Shown in pieces: positions 1 through 10,959 of a stretch of DNA of 64,000 nt (the first letter of the stretch is position 1; every line of letters begins with the position of its first letter). The notes under the pieces are model-generated. The model saw only the letters and a program-made list of their open reading frames with translations, made no database searches and was not told the DNA's origin. The position numbers were made by a program, and so were the translations under genes. The DNA lies in contig OW028581.1 in the NCBI GenBank assembly GCA_932294295.1, positions 15,901,162 to 15,965,161 on the forward strand. Direction: 5' to 3'. Origin of the DNA: Alitta virens (taxonomy: Eukaryota; Annelida; Polychaeta; Phyllodocida; Nereididae).

Positions 1-211
1 CTTGTGATCAATGATGAAAAAGCATGACTTACCCCATTCTTTGTATTATTCAAAATGTTAATAGCAATTGACATAACGGTCAATTCAGAATTTCAATTCA
101 TGCTTGTGATCAATGATTTCAATTCATGCTTGTGATCAATGATGAAAAAGCATGACTTACCCCATTCTTTGTATTATTCAAAATGCTAATAGCAATTGAC
201 ATAACGGTCAA
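1..211. repeat. Direct duplication of about 83 bp
   Basis: Bases 1-83 recur almost unchanged at 129-211, with a short partial copy between them. The copies differ at one visible base. No coding potential is seen. It looks like a recent local duplication. Confidence 0.85.
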
Positions 212-390
212 GGCAGATTGCTATTACATATATAGGTTAATTGACTTTACAAAACCAAAGGAAAAGTCCTTCCCATTGGCCAGTTGGCAGAATGAGTAGA
301 AATTAATTGCAATAAAGCTCATCCAGACAATGAATATATAATGGTAAAAAATATTGAACACAATTTAAGTCATGAACATACACAGAGCAC

Positions 391-728
391 CTTGCTGCCT
401 TCTCAGACGAATATCTCGCTTAATATTTGGTCTATTTTCAATCCGAAAACACCTATGGAGTCAATATGAATTATACTACAATCCAGTGTTTATTTGACGA
501 AAATCGGACTAATATTAGGGGAGCAGCAGCATTGATACAGTCCCGGCGCGGACGTCTGCGAGAGCACCACTGTTTGCCTCCGCAAACCTAGCTACCTTCT
601 CAGACGAATAACTCGCTTAATATTTGGTATATTTTCGATCCGAAAACAGGTATGGAATCATTATAAACTATACTACAATTTTAGTTCTTATTTAACGAAA
701 ATCGGACTAATATTAGGGGAGCAGCAGC
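391..728. repeat. Pair of about 140-bp direct repeats
   Basis: The segment 391-530 is repeated in the same orientation at 588-728. Both copies end in an AATATTAGGGGAGCAGCAGC-like stretch. The 57-bp spacer contains a small palindrome (TTTGCCTCCGCAAA). The copies differ at scattered sites, so the duplication is not recent. The parent element was not identified. Confidence 0.8.
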
Positions 729-759
729 CTTTTAAAGTATACTCCTGGAAGCTACGAGT

Positions 760-1000
760 TACTCCTACTACTCGCCTGCTTACTCCTAGAACTCGGCGAG
801 TAACACATAGAACCCGCCGAGTAACCCGTAGAACCCGCCGAGTAACCCGTAGAACCCGCCGAGTAACCCGTAGAACCCGCCGAGGCACCCGTAGAACCCG
901 CCGAGGCACCCGTAGAACCCGCCGAGGCACCCGTGGAAGCCGGCGGGTATCCCGGCGGGTTACCCGTAGCACCCGGCGGGTAACCCGGCGGGTGCTGCCC
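760..1000. repeat. GC-rich minisatellite, 21-bp unit
   Basis: A run of 21-bp units of the type TAACCCGTAGAACCCGCCGAG grades to the right into shorter GGCGGGTAACCC-like units. On the minus strand it spells an arginine-rich repeat that is not a gene. The array lies just left of the point where the BEL/Pao coding region stops, and may be part of the element inserted there. Confidence 0.85.
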
Positions 1001-1081
1001 CGCCCCTTTTTGCTGCCAGAACCGGTCGCCAAACCGGCGGAAAGAGCTGTTACATAACTATTACGTAATACTACGGGTTCA

Positions 1082-1116
1082 CTACGGCACAACCGGCCCG
1101 TGTGACAGGGGCTTAA
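1082..1116. mobile_element. Possible terminus of a Harbinger-type non-autonomous element
   Basis: The BEL/Pao coding sequence stops at a TTAA (1113-1116). Directly inside this, read on the minus strand, is GCCCCTGTCACACGGG, which resembles PIF/Harbinger ends of the GGCCCTTTCACACA kind, as at 56013 in this window. TTA or TAA is the usual target duplication of that family. The opposite end was not found, so this is a suggestion only. Confidence 0.4.
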
Positions 1117-2734
1117 GGCACAACCACCATGCTGTCGCTCTCTTGAGTCTGTACCAGTCTGAGTAATGATTGACAAGCTTGTCCACTGGGTGCTCCATGA
1201 CTTCAGCTGCGTGGGAAATCACTTTGCTTGCAGAACCTTTAACATTGGGGTCACCTGGAGAAACTTCGGAGTCAAATTCATTCACAGGCCATTGGCTACC
1301 GTACATATGAAGGAATGGGGGTCCGTGAAGCCACTTGTCCATGTCCATGGTTTCCAGTTCTCCTCTGGTCACTAAGTCGGCAGGGTTGTCCTTGCCCGCG
1401 ATGTGGTGCCACTGTAGAGGTCGTGTCAGCTGGCGGATCTCAGACACTCGATTTCCTACAAACACATTAAACCTGAGAGAATCATTGTAAATGTATTTGA
1501 GTACAGTTTCATTGTCAGACCAAAATTGTGAATCCATAGTATGGATATTCAAGATTTGACAAAACAGCCTATCAGCACGTGCTGCAAGCACAGCAGCTTG
1601 TAATTCTAACCTTGGTATAGTCCACTGTTTTAGTGGAGCGACTCTACATTTACTCATTAACAATCGAGCAAGAATTTGACCAGATTTGTTAATACATCGG
1701 ACATATGTACAAAACCCGTAGGCTGATAAACTAGCATCACAAAAGTGATGCAACTGAATTACTGCATCATCAAATTCTACAGGCTTGATGCATCTGGGTA
1801 ACTTGAATTCACTCACGAACTTCAAAGCATGTATCCACTGCTCCCACCTTGTGGCAAGTTCCTGGGGTACGGCATCATCCCAATCCAACTTCTGTCTCAC
1901 TGCTTCCTGGAATAGCAGCCTGCAAGACACGACTATAGGATTAACAAAGCCTAGGGGATCGAAAATTGATGATGTAATGCTGAGCATACGACTCTTGGTG
2001 ACCTTGTTGTCTATCTTCACATCAACATCAAAGTAAAATTTATCACCAGTAATGTCCCATTTCACCCCTAATACCTTGCTGTTGACTCCTGCTGATAGGT
2101 CCTTGGTTCCATGAGAGCCATCATCTGCTGGTGTATCATGCACTGCACGTAGCACATCCTCATCATTTGCGACAAACTTGGTGAGATGAAAGCTACCTTT
2201 TTGGAGTAGAGATGTCGTGCCTTGGATCTTCTGGATGGTTTCTGATCTACTTGGAGCTGAGAATAGACAATCATCAACATAGAAGCAATTAAGAATAACG
2301 TCCGCGACGCCATCATCCACCTCATGATGATCTTGCAGCAACTTCCTGAGGGCATAGGTGGAGCTACTGGCACACCAAATGCCTCTGAACAGATGGGACG
2401 TCATACGGCAGTGAATGAGGTTACCTGCACCATCGTACCATAGAAAACGAAGAGCGTCTCTGTCATAAATAGGAATTTTCACTTGATGATACTTGGCCTC
2501 GATGTCTCCCATCACTGCATATTGATGCTGGCGGAATTTAAGCATGACATCAATCAACCTGTTATTGAAGTCAGGCCCTTGATAACAGCGATCATTGAGA
2601 GACAGTCCTGCATGTTTGGCCGCACAGTCAAAAACAATTCTCAATTTGTCAGGTTTTTTAGAATTTAGCACAGCGTGATGAGGTAGGTACCATACCTTCG
2701 TCTGCTGACAAATCAGGTTGCATGACTTCTGCAT
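1113..2734 (-). pseudogene. pol: BEL/Pao retrotransposon pol: reverse transcriptase and RNase H, truncated
   Basis: A minus-strand frame of about 540 residues encodes the pol core of a BEL/Pao LTR retrotransposon. The RT active site reads YVDD, within the stretch NCFYVDDCLFS. RNase H follows, with its acidic residues in HHFCDASLSAYG, ELQAAVLAAR and FWSDNETVL. The characteristic AGKDNPADLVTRG stretch comes next. Coding stops in the DWYRLKRATAWW region, so the zinc-binding and catalytic integrase domains that should follow are missing. The frame joins the protease frame by a one-base shift near 2695. No LTR was recognised on either side. This is a dead, 3'-truncated copy. Confidence 0.9.
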
Positions 2735-4918
2735 AGCCTTTGTCGAGGGCTTTACTTAGGCCTCTCTTCTCGACAGACTTCATGGTGGAAACGAGCCTGG
2801 CCATGGCTTGTGGCAAGTTGTTGGTGAAAGCAATGTGAGGCTTCCATGGGATGGGTAGTTCATAGTGACCATTGACGACTTTAACATTATCATCCCACAA
2901 TTTGACAACATGTTTATCGTCACTTGACCAAGTAGCAGATTTGGATTGAACATTATCACTCTCAATGTCCCACATTGCTTTGATAGACTCATTTAGACTT
3001 ACTTCAGAAGCATTTACAAAGTTTGCAATAACACCTTTGCTAACTGACTTGGATACTGGCCAATTGATCGACCAGCCTAACAGAGTACGCACTGCAAAGG
3101 GATCATGTTTCTTCCCATGTCTGGTCTCCAAAGGAAGAAGCGCTTCAGAGTGGTCCTGACCAATGAGTATATCAACCTGGGAACAAAGCTTAGGTACAGG
3201 TAAGTCATGTAGGTGAGTATATTCATGCACATCATCAAGTGTTGCTATGTTAACAGGTATGTCTTTGACGATGTACACATTTGACATCTCTAAGCTTCTT
3301 TCACCGTCACTTGAGGTAAGTTTCAAATTTACGAGTTTTGTCTGTTTTACATCATGACTTGCAGACAGAGTACTAAGCGAATAATTGACATCTTGACCTT
3401 TTATGCCTAGCAAATCTACCAAACGTTGAGTACAAAACGAGTTGGTGGAACCCGTATCAAGCAAGGCACATGTACTTTGTGCATCATTTACAGTTACTTC
3501 AACTACTGGCAATGCTACATTGATGTTACCACTTGCTTCAGTACTGTTAACACTTGCGTTGTTGATCTTGGCAGTTTTATCACTGGATGTCAGCTGCGGA
3601 GGCTTCTTATCAATGTGGATGAATTTCGTGTGGCGTTCTCCACACTGCACACCATCTCTCACGACAGTACATACAGTGGGTCTGCGACAATCAGCAGTAA
3701 TATGGTTGGAAAGAAGACAGTTCTCGCACAATTTCCTGGACTTGACTAGTTCGAGACGCTCGGTTGGCTTCATCTTCTGCTTGAAGTTCTCGCAGGCGAA
3801 CAGTCGATGAGCGTCACCACACACAATGCATGGAGGGAGTTGTCGCTGTGGCTTGGCACTTGACACGAATGCGGAAGACGAGGACGAAGAAGATAAACAG
3901 TATGGAGAGGAAGTAAATTGCATCTGACGAGAATCTTTAGAAGGACTCTTAGAAGGGTTCTGCCATCGTTGTCTTGATGAAAAGGAACCCCAAATAGGAT
4001 CTATTCTGTAAGCAGTCTCTTTTATGACAAATCCCACAAATTCAGTAAAACTGGGATACACCTTCTTCTCGTTCTTCTTATCCATAGCGATTCGCCACCA
4101 TCTCGTCTTGAGGTCCGGAATGAGGCGATGGGCGATTTCTTGGATAGAGGACTGAGTGTCGACTTCATTTAACTTCTTAAGACTGGAAAGGACCGCATGA
4201 CAAGTAGACAGCTCATCGGCGAACTGCTGAAGCTCCTCAGATGTCTGAATGAATCTACCAGACTTCAAATCACCAAACATGCGACTGATAATCAAATCAT
4301 CATCTCCAAAACGGCGACGAAGAATATCTCTTGCTTCCTTATAACCCTTTTCGCCTTCAATCAGAGAACAAGGGCGAATGGCATCTTTGGCTTTGTCAGT
4401 GGTAAACTGAAGCAATCTGGAAGCCTAACTCTAGGATTCTTGGTTGCTCCCTCCACATGTTCTTCAAATGCTGCTATAAAACTATGATATTTCAATGGAT
4501 CCCCATCAAACTCTTCCAATTCTAATTTAGGCAAATTCATATAGTTTAAAAATTCATCACGACTGACATCTTATTTGCTTTTGTCATTATCTTGTAACTT
4601 GACATCTACTGGATTGTGTAGTTTCTTGGCTCTCCCATCCAACCACTGGCGAATGAACAGGAGAGAATCGACATAGTTACCAGAGACAGCTTCATAGTAG
4701 TCATCATTCTCCTCCATTTCAGTTGGGTCTGTGAGATCCTTGTGGTAGGCATCATGAGCTATGTTGAAATTTTCAAAAAATTTTTCCAGACTTGGGATGC
4801 TTCTCTCCACTTCCTCAGGCTTGACCAGAGCAATGGCTCTCTTGGTTTCATTAATGCAACGAGTAAGAGTAGACTTGTAACCCCTTCTGCTGGCTTTCTT
4901 GGTGGGATCACCTGGCAT
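2658..4918 (-). pseudogene. gag: BEL/Pao retrotransposon gag and aspartic protease, broken
   Basis: The gag N-terminus starts at 4918 and runs to an in-frame TAA at 4571-4573. Beyond the stop the same frame continues with the typical LPKLELEEFDGDP motif. A one-base frameshift near 4425 then leads into the long frame that ends at 2658. That frame carries two CCHC-like knuckles (CIVCGDAHRLFAC and CENCLLSNHITADC) and a retropepsin-like active site, CALLDTGSTNSFC. A second frameshift near 2695 leads into the RT frame. Gag, protease and pol normally form one polyprotein in this family, so at least three lesions separate them here. Confidence 0.88.
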
Positions 4919-4940
4919 GGTGATAGTGATTCTTGGTGAC

Positions 4941-6048
4941 AGCTGATGACTTGTGTTGACTTGCTATTTACTGTAGAACTCGTAGAGTTCCAAAAAAGGA
5001 CAATGGCGGCTTGTTGAGTTGCACTTTATTCAACACTGACTAGAGCAGTCAGGTAAATCTGAAAATTATAGATAAGTATAACTACACATACACACAATCA
5101 CACACACACAACTAATACAAGAGAGTATTGACCAATGATTGTCATAAGTTAAACCACCTAGCCATTGTATTACTAAATGCTGATAAATGAATAAGAAGTA
5201 TAAAACAATAAGCATATGAAAATTATAAAGTTAACTCACAGCAAGTGCAAATCCTAGGTGGTGACAATTTCATGTGTCTTGTTGAGTGTCTTATGATAAT
5301 ATGAACATTGAATCAGCTGTTCAATGAATGCATGGGTTCCTGTTTTCCCATGATTCTTACATGAATATTAGTCAGCTTATTAATTATAACATGGAAAATT
5401 ACCAGGGCTAGCCTAGTCTATGGATAGGAAGTTAAGACACTTTCACAGTTACACAGTGACATAGCACCTCCTGAAGTGTGACTCAGTTTAAACTGTGATT
5501 TTATGTTTGGCATTGAACAATGTTGAATGAATGGAGATATTCAGTTGTAAATGATTGATTTAAAGCAAAGAGATGAAAACACAACACTGTTAACTTTGTG
5601 ACATTATAAAAAAAATGAAATATAATATAATTAGGCTTAACACATGTTATATGGCAATGCCTAATATATAAATTACAAGTTACAATGACTTGTCTGCATG
5701 ATGCAGATAATAGATATGACTTCATCAGCAAAGTCTGATCCTTTCATGGTGAGCGTATATAGAAAATCTGGTAATAATGCAATGAGGCCATTCATTGGAT
5801 TTCGCTAGGTTGTAAGCCTAACTAACATTTTGGACAGCCTCAAAATGTTTGTTATAAACCACTTAGACTGTTTTCTATTGGTCTAAGTGGGCAATAACCA
5901 ACGAAAATGTAAGTTAACTCCCTCCTGAGTGCAAACTGAACTTGTCTTGAATAATAAAGGCAGTAAAACAAAACAAACAATCAAACAAATTAGTAAATAT
6001 TCCTAAAGGAGTAGAAGACAAATTTTTGTTTCACCATCATTGTGCAAG
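4941..6048. other. Gene-free stretch upstream of the BEL/Pao gag
   Basis: No gene is seen. The retrotransposon 5' LTR and primer site would be expected here (the element reads on the minus strand), but no repeat pair or TG..CA ends could be confirmed. A copy of a dispersed repeat lies near 5850-5990, with related copies near 7505-7790 and 57240-57830. Confidence 0.5.
5850..5990. repeat. Dispersed repeat, copy 1
   Basis: The stretch around GTTAACTCCCTCCTGAGTGC is shared with 7540-7590. The motif AGTCAGGAGTTAACT, its rough complement, appears near 7695 and 57775. Together the copies look like fragments of one short interspersed element whose two ends carry related, inverted GTTAACTCC motifs. 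The copies are diverged and their boundaries are uncertain. Confidence 0.5.
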
Positions 6049-7504
6049 ATTGTTACTTCGAAAGTATCTATATATGGCATTGAAATAATGACGCTGGAGT
6101 TCAAAATGGAGGTGTTCCAGAAAGCTCTGCCATTTGTTTGTGTTCGAGATACAGGTAGGCCCTATATGAAATATTTTCTCAATTCTCAGCATGGAAGATT
6201 CACATTAGGTGTAGGAACATTATTTAAACATAACAGCCTACGTAGAATCCAGTTTTATGCTTTGACTGTATAATATTGCAGATTTCTGCAGCATTTCACC
6301 ATGCAAAAACAATGGAACTTGCGCATCTTCTCAGTACAGCTTCAACTGCACATGCCTTCTTGGTTTCAACAGAAAATACTGTGAAACTGGTGAGAAAATT
6401 CAAATCCATGCCATTTATTGAAAGTCCATGATGTTATGGTTTGATTTGAAATTCTTTTATTTTATTCACATAGAGTTATTAACATTAAACACAAAAACAA
6501 CAGGTATGACAATTGTAACTCCCCAGCCCACTCGGGCTTACAAGTGACCTAAACCGCATAATTTCATTAGGCACTTATATGATAATTAAAAAAAATAAAA
6601 ACATTGAATAACATTAAATTTGAACCAATGTATAAATGGATTATCGAATATTATAGGGTTATGGTAGTGATAATACAAAAATGTACATTTGTCCCCACAG
6701 ATATTGATGAATGCATTAAATAAACATGTTTAAATGGAGCTACTTGCACTGACCAAATTAATGGCTTCACTTGCAACTGTGCAGAAGGATACACTGGAGA
6801 AAGTTGTGAAAAAGGTTTGTAGTTAATCTTGCATTCTGGAAACGTTTTAGATTTAATTGGATGAAGTAACTCTATTCGGTGATTTGATGCAGGCTTTGCT
6901 TTATTGGTTCATATCATTGATTTATATCAGTTAAATACAGTTACACGAAAAAAAACATAAGCTGATGCCAAGTGGCATATATAGCTCATATAATAAACAT
7001 AATAATTATCTAGATTACAATGGTGGTGAAATAAAGGAAATAATAATGATTAGACAAAATAGAAAAACGAAAAAAGAAATATTATAGAAACAACATCAAT
7101 AAACTGAATGACAATTGTATAAATAAAAATGATATCAATAACATGTGAATACTTTATAATTATTATAATTATTACCATAATGGATTATTACACTGAAGTA
7201 GAAAAAACTTTAACCTTCTTTTATAACAACTGAGACTTCATTTTCGATCTATTATATCATTAAGGATATTAAATACCTTCACCCCTGTATATCTAACTCT
7301 CTTTTGCGATAATACTGATGTGCAAACTTACCCCATCTGGTTTTTCATCTAAAAATCTCAAAACATTAGAATTGGCAATGGCTGACTTAGCAAATGCCCC
7401 TTATCCCCTCTTGTATCAGTGTTGTGTAAATATTTATATTGATTTGTTGTTTCTATAAACGGAGAGTTTGGTAAATCCCAATAATTACATGTAAAATGTA
7501 TTAT

Positions 7505-7790
7505 ACTCCATGTATTTTCCTATTAATATGAGCTGGTAATAACCAATGGGAATGTTAGTTAACTCTCTCCTGAGTGCAAACTGTACTTTAATTGCCTAAT
7601 AAAATCAATATAAAAATTTACAGGTTAACAAATTTAGGAATCACACAAATTTGTGAATAAGTCTAGTGGAGTATAAATTAGTTATTTACCACATAGTCAG
7701 GAGTAAACTAAAATTTTTGTTTGTTATATCCACCCTTCAGTTTCAAGATATAACTAACAATAATGTTAGGTAACTATGAACCTCTCTTCA
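7505..7790. repeat. Dispersed repeat, copy 2
   Basis: This copy contains GTTAGTTAACTCTCTCCTGAGTGC near 7550 and AGTCAGGAGTAAACTAA near 7695, matching the copies near 5850 and 57240. It sits in an intron of the EGF/TSP1 pseudogene. Confidence 0.45.
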
Positions 7791-7956
7791 AGTTTTTAAT
7801 TGACTTACAGATATTGATTTCTGCCAACCAAATCCTTGCATCAACGGTGGTATTTGCAAAAAGATCACCTTGTTTCATATCAATGCCAGTGTTTGTCAGG
7901 AATCTACTGGGACTAATTGTGAATTTGGTAAGTTGAAATAAATTTTACTGAATTAT

Positions 7957-8691
7957 TGTATAAAAAATAAAAAAAGTACCAGGCAACATTGCGCTGACCC
8001 ATTGCGCTGACCCTGGCATTTGGTACAATAAAACAATACACATCATTAATGAATATAATATAAATAGTTGGGAAACAAAGGAGCCAGGGACTCTGGTCTC
8101 CGAAATCAAACTTAAACTGTATGAAAGTGAACAATCAAGGATCCTTTGCGAGATAAATGACTCTGAGAAGCACCCAAAACTAAGAACATACAAATTATTT
8201 AAAACTACGTATTGCTTTGAACCTTATCTAAATCTCAACCTCCCGAAGAAAACCTATAATATCATAGCAAGATTTAGACTTAGCTCACATAACCTCAAAA
8301 TTGAAACCGGAAGACATGAGATCCCTAAAATACCATTAGAAGAAAGAAAATGTAATAAATGTGATAGTAATGAAGTAGAAGATGAACTACATTGTCTCTT
8401 AATTTGTAACAATTATGCAGAACCCAGAAATCAATTAATCCTAAAAGCAAATAAACTGATTCCAAATTTCCATAACTTAGATAAAATACATCAATTTAAA
8501 GCACTAATGTCAAATAAAGAACCTGAAATGATATATGCTCTTGGTAATTTCCTAAATAAAGTAATGTAGACTTTAATTACAACTGGGCTCCTCCGATATG
8601 ACAGTCCCTGACATGACTGTCAACACAAATTAGAAGAGCCAAATGCCAGGGTCCGCGCAATGTTGCCTGGTACTTTTTTTATTTTTTATAC
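7957..8691. mobile_element. Inverted-repeat element of about 735 bp
   Basis: The ends are inverted copies of TGTATAAAAAATAAAAAAAG followed by TACCAGGCAACATTGCGC, and the match continues inward to GGACCCTGGCATTTGG. The left arm carries a 13-bp internal duplication (ATTGCGCTGACCC). The element starts 30 bp after the EGF exon 7811-7927 and fills part of the following intron. It encloses a retroelement coding fragment. No clear target duplication was seen. Confidence 0.7.
8088..8569 (+). pseudogene. C-terminal fragment of a non-LTR retrotransposon-type protein
   Basis: An open frame of about 160 codons without a start codon ends at TAG 8567-8569. It contains SSHNLKIETGRHEIPKIP and then a zinc-binding pattern: CNKC, a spacer, and DELHCLLICNNYAEPRNQ. 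This arrangement, a SHxLxIExGR motif followed by CxxC and an H..C motif before a YxxxR, is typical of the C-terminal end of RT-bearing ORFs abundant in marine invertebrate genomes. The reverse transcriptase itself is absent. The fragment lies wholly between the inverted repeats at 7957 and 8691. Confidence 0.65.
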
Positions 8692-8852
8692 ATGTGAACA
8701 TTCTTATCTTTTTGTGTTAATTTTGAATCTTATTGTGATATTATGATCAGTATTTGTGTATAGTTTTGTAAAATTTTAATCTAATATTGATATTATAATC
8801 AATATTTGTGATTTGATCTGTGATTTTATTTGCTATCTTTTATGTACTTATA

Positions 8853-9088
8853 TATATATATATTATTTCGCCTTAATACTGAATGTTTAAGAGCAGGACT
8901 CTGTCCAGAAAACATCAAATTGTGGCAACTGGGACCTTAAATGTTAAGCTGTATATTATGTATAAAATAATGAGAACTTGTACATCAGATTTTTGTAGAT
9001 GTAGTTTTAGATAGACGTAGTGAGTAGATATGTGACATATGTATCTTTTCTGATATGAAAAAGTGTCAATAAAAGCTATATATATATG
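8853..9088 (+). repeat. Retroelement 3' tail, also present inverted at 63290-63522
   Basis: This stretch, ending in a polyadenylation signal (GTCAATAAAAGC, about 9065-9076), matches the reverse complement of 63290-63522, including the AAGAGCAGGACTCTGTCCAG segment. It looks like the 3' UTR of a repeated retroelement, possibly the same family as the coding fragment at 8088-8569. Confidence 0.65.
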
Positions 9089-10855
9089 TATAATTACATC
9101 ATGTATTTGAACAAAACTGACTGAAGTGGATGGAACTCAGTTATAGGTTTTGTCTGATATCTTATTACTTGTTAATTCTGTCAAGTACTATGTATTTGTC
9201 AAACTACAGAGTAATACATCTTTAATTTTTATGCTTAAATTAGCCACGCCCTTTCAAAACAAATTAACTTCAGAAATTGATTTAAGGCGTATTACAAATT
9301 CCTCCTTAAATTCTTCCAAATATTATAAGTTAACCTTCATAACCTATGTTATTTCACATTGCACAGATATTACTGAATGCATCCGTTTTCCTTGCGGTTC
9401 ATATGGAGAATGCATTGATTCTGTCAACAATTACACCTGCGTATGCATTGAAGGATTCATGGGATCACATTGTGAAATTCGTAAGTGAAATAGGGGAAAG
9501 TGGGGCACCTTGAACCATTCCACAAAAGAAAATCACAGTGAAAAGACATGCCCCAGATAACATGATATAATAAGCTAAATCAGCTCAACACTAATTACAC
9601 AGTTTTCTTTTCTTTTTGCCGTAGATTTTATATGGTAGTACTGGCATAAAGATTTAATTATCAATTCATCAGGTTCCCCACGCCCCTGTACAGGTTCAAT
9701 ATTCATGTTTTCATGCAATGCCAAACATAAAATTTGAAATATATGTATACAAAATTAAAAAAATTTTCAATTTTAAGTATATAACATATTGGCAGCCTGA
9801 TGCCAAGATGGCATATATGGCCTTTACCAAGAGAGAGAGAGATAAAAAGTATGGACTTGAAAAATATCAATAATGGTATATTCCTTTATTCATAATTCAG
9901 TTTACATACCAAAATTCACAGTATTACTCAACAAAATTAAGATTCATAAGTTATAAGGTTAAGTAATTTGTTCCATGGCCATTCCATATATTCACATAAA
10001 ACGATGTAACAATAAAACATCATATTTCAATATTAGTGCATAAAAGCAACCAATATCAAGCCAATATATCTGAACATATATTATAAATATGTACATATAC
10101 TATAAAACTAGGACATAATTGAATCATTATTATGAGAAAAAAAGTATTAACAAATTATAACTGGTTTAATATGTATTTAAAAAAAAATTCACACTTTTCA
10201 AGAAACGACATTCTCTTCACTTATATTTTAGACATTAATGAATGTGAAAGTCAGCCATGTTTGAATGACGGCATCTGTCATGACAGGGTCAACTCATACT
10301 TCTGTGAATGTCAGTATGGACTCTTTGAAGGAACACATTGTGAAATTGGTGAAAAAGATATTGTGACTGTTATATTAAACTCTGTGTATCCAAATATAGT
10401 CATGTTCAAGTAGTCAAAACATATAAGCCAAGCCATATCACAGACTCCAAAATACAAGCAATGGTTTGTGGGTTCACACTTACAAGAAATGCCATTCATA
10501 ATTGCTCAAACCTAATATAAATGAAGTCAGCTTTTTTGTCTTACATTTCCAATAGAAATACGAGGCTTTGGTAGAACATGGTAGGACATGTAATAATTCA
10601 GTTCGTAACAAATGTTTCAACATTTAATGCTCGAACTTTCACTTTCAGAAATCAATAACTGTGGAACAGATTTGTGTTTGAATAATGGAACATGTGTCAG
10701 CAAGTTAAGTGGGTATATTTGTAATTGATCATCAGGATTTACAGGTTTTGAGTGTGAGAGAGGTAAGAGGCCTTTACCTGACGAAGATGATTATATGAAT
10801 CAGGTTCCGTCTCTGTGTATTCTGTTGCTCAAAATAAAAGGATGTTAAATTCCTG

Positions 10856-10959
10856 CCCTCTCTGAGCCTCTTGCTCCCCTCTTTGAGCCTCTTGCTCCCT
10901 CTTTGAGCCTCTTGCTCCCTCTTTGAGCCTCTTACTCCCTCTTTGAACCTCTTGCTCCC
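10856..10959. repeat. Short tandem repeat, about 20-bp unit
   Basis: About five copies of CTCTTTGAGCCTCTTGCTCC-like units lie in an intron of the EGF/TSP1 pseudogene. Confidence 0.85.

Noticed and set aside
688..1176. Arginine-rich open frame on the minus strand
   Set aside because: It is a translation of the 21-bp minisatellite and has no gene-like features.
4941..5500. BEL/Pao 5' LTR
   Set aside because: No second LTR copy exists in the window, and neither TG..CA borders nor a convincing primer site could be fixed.
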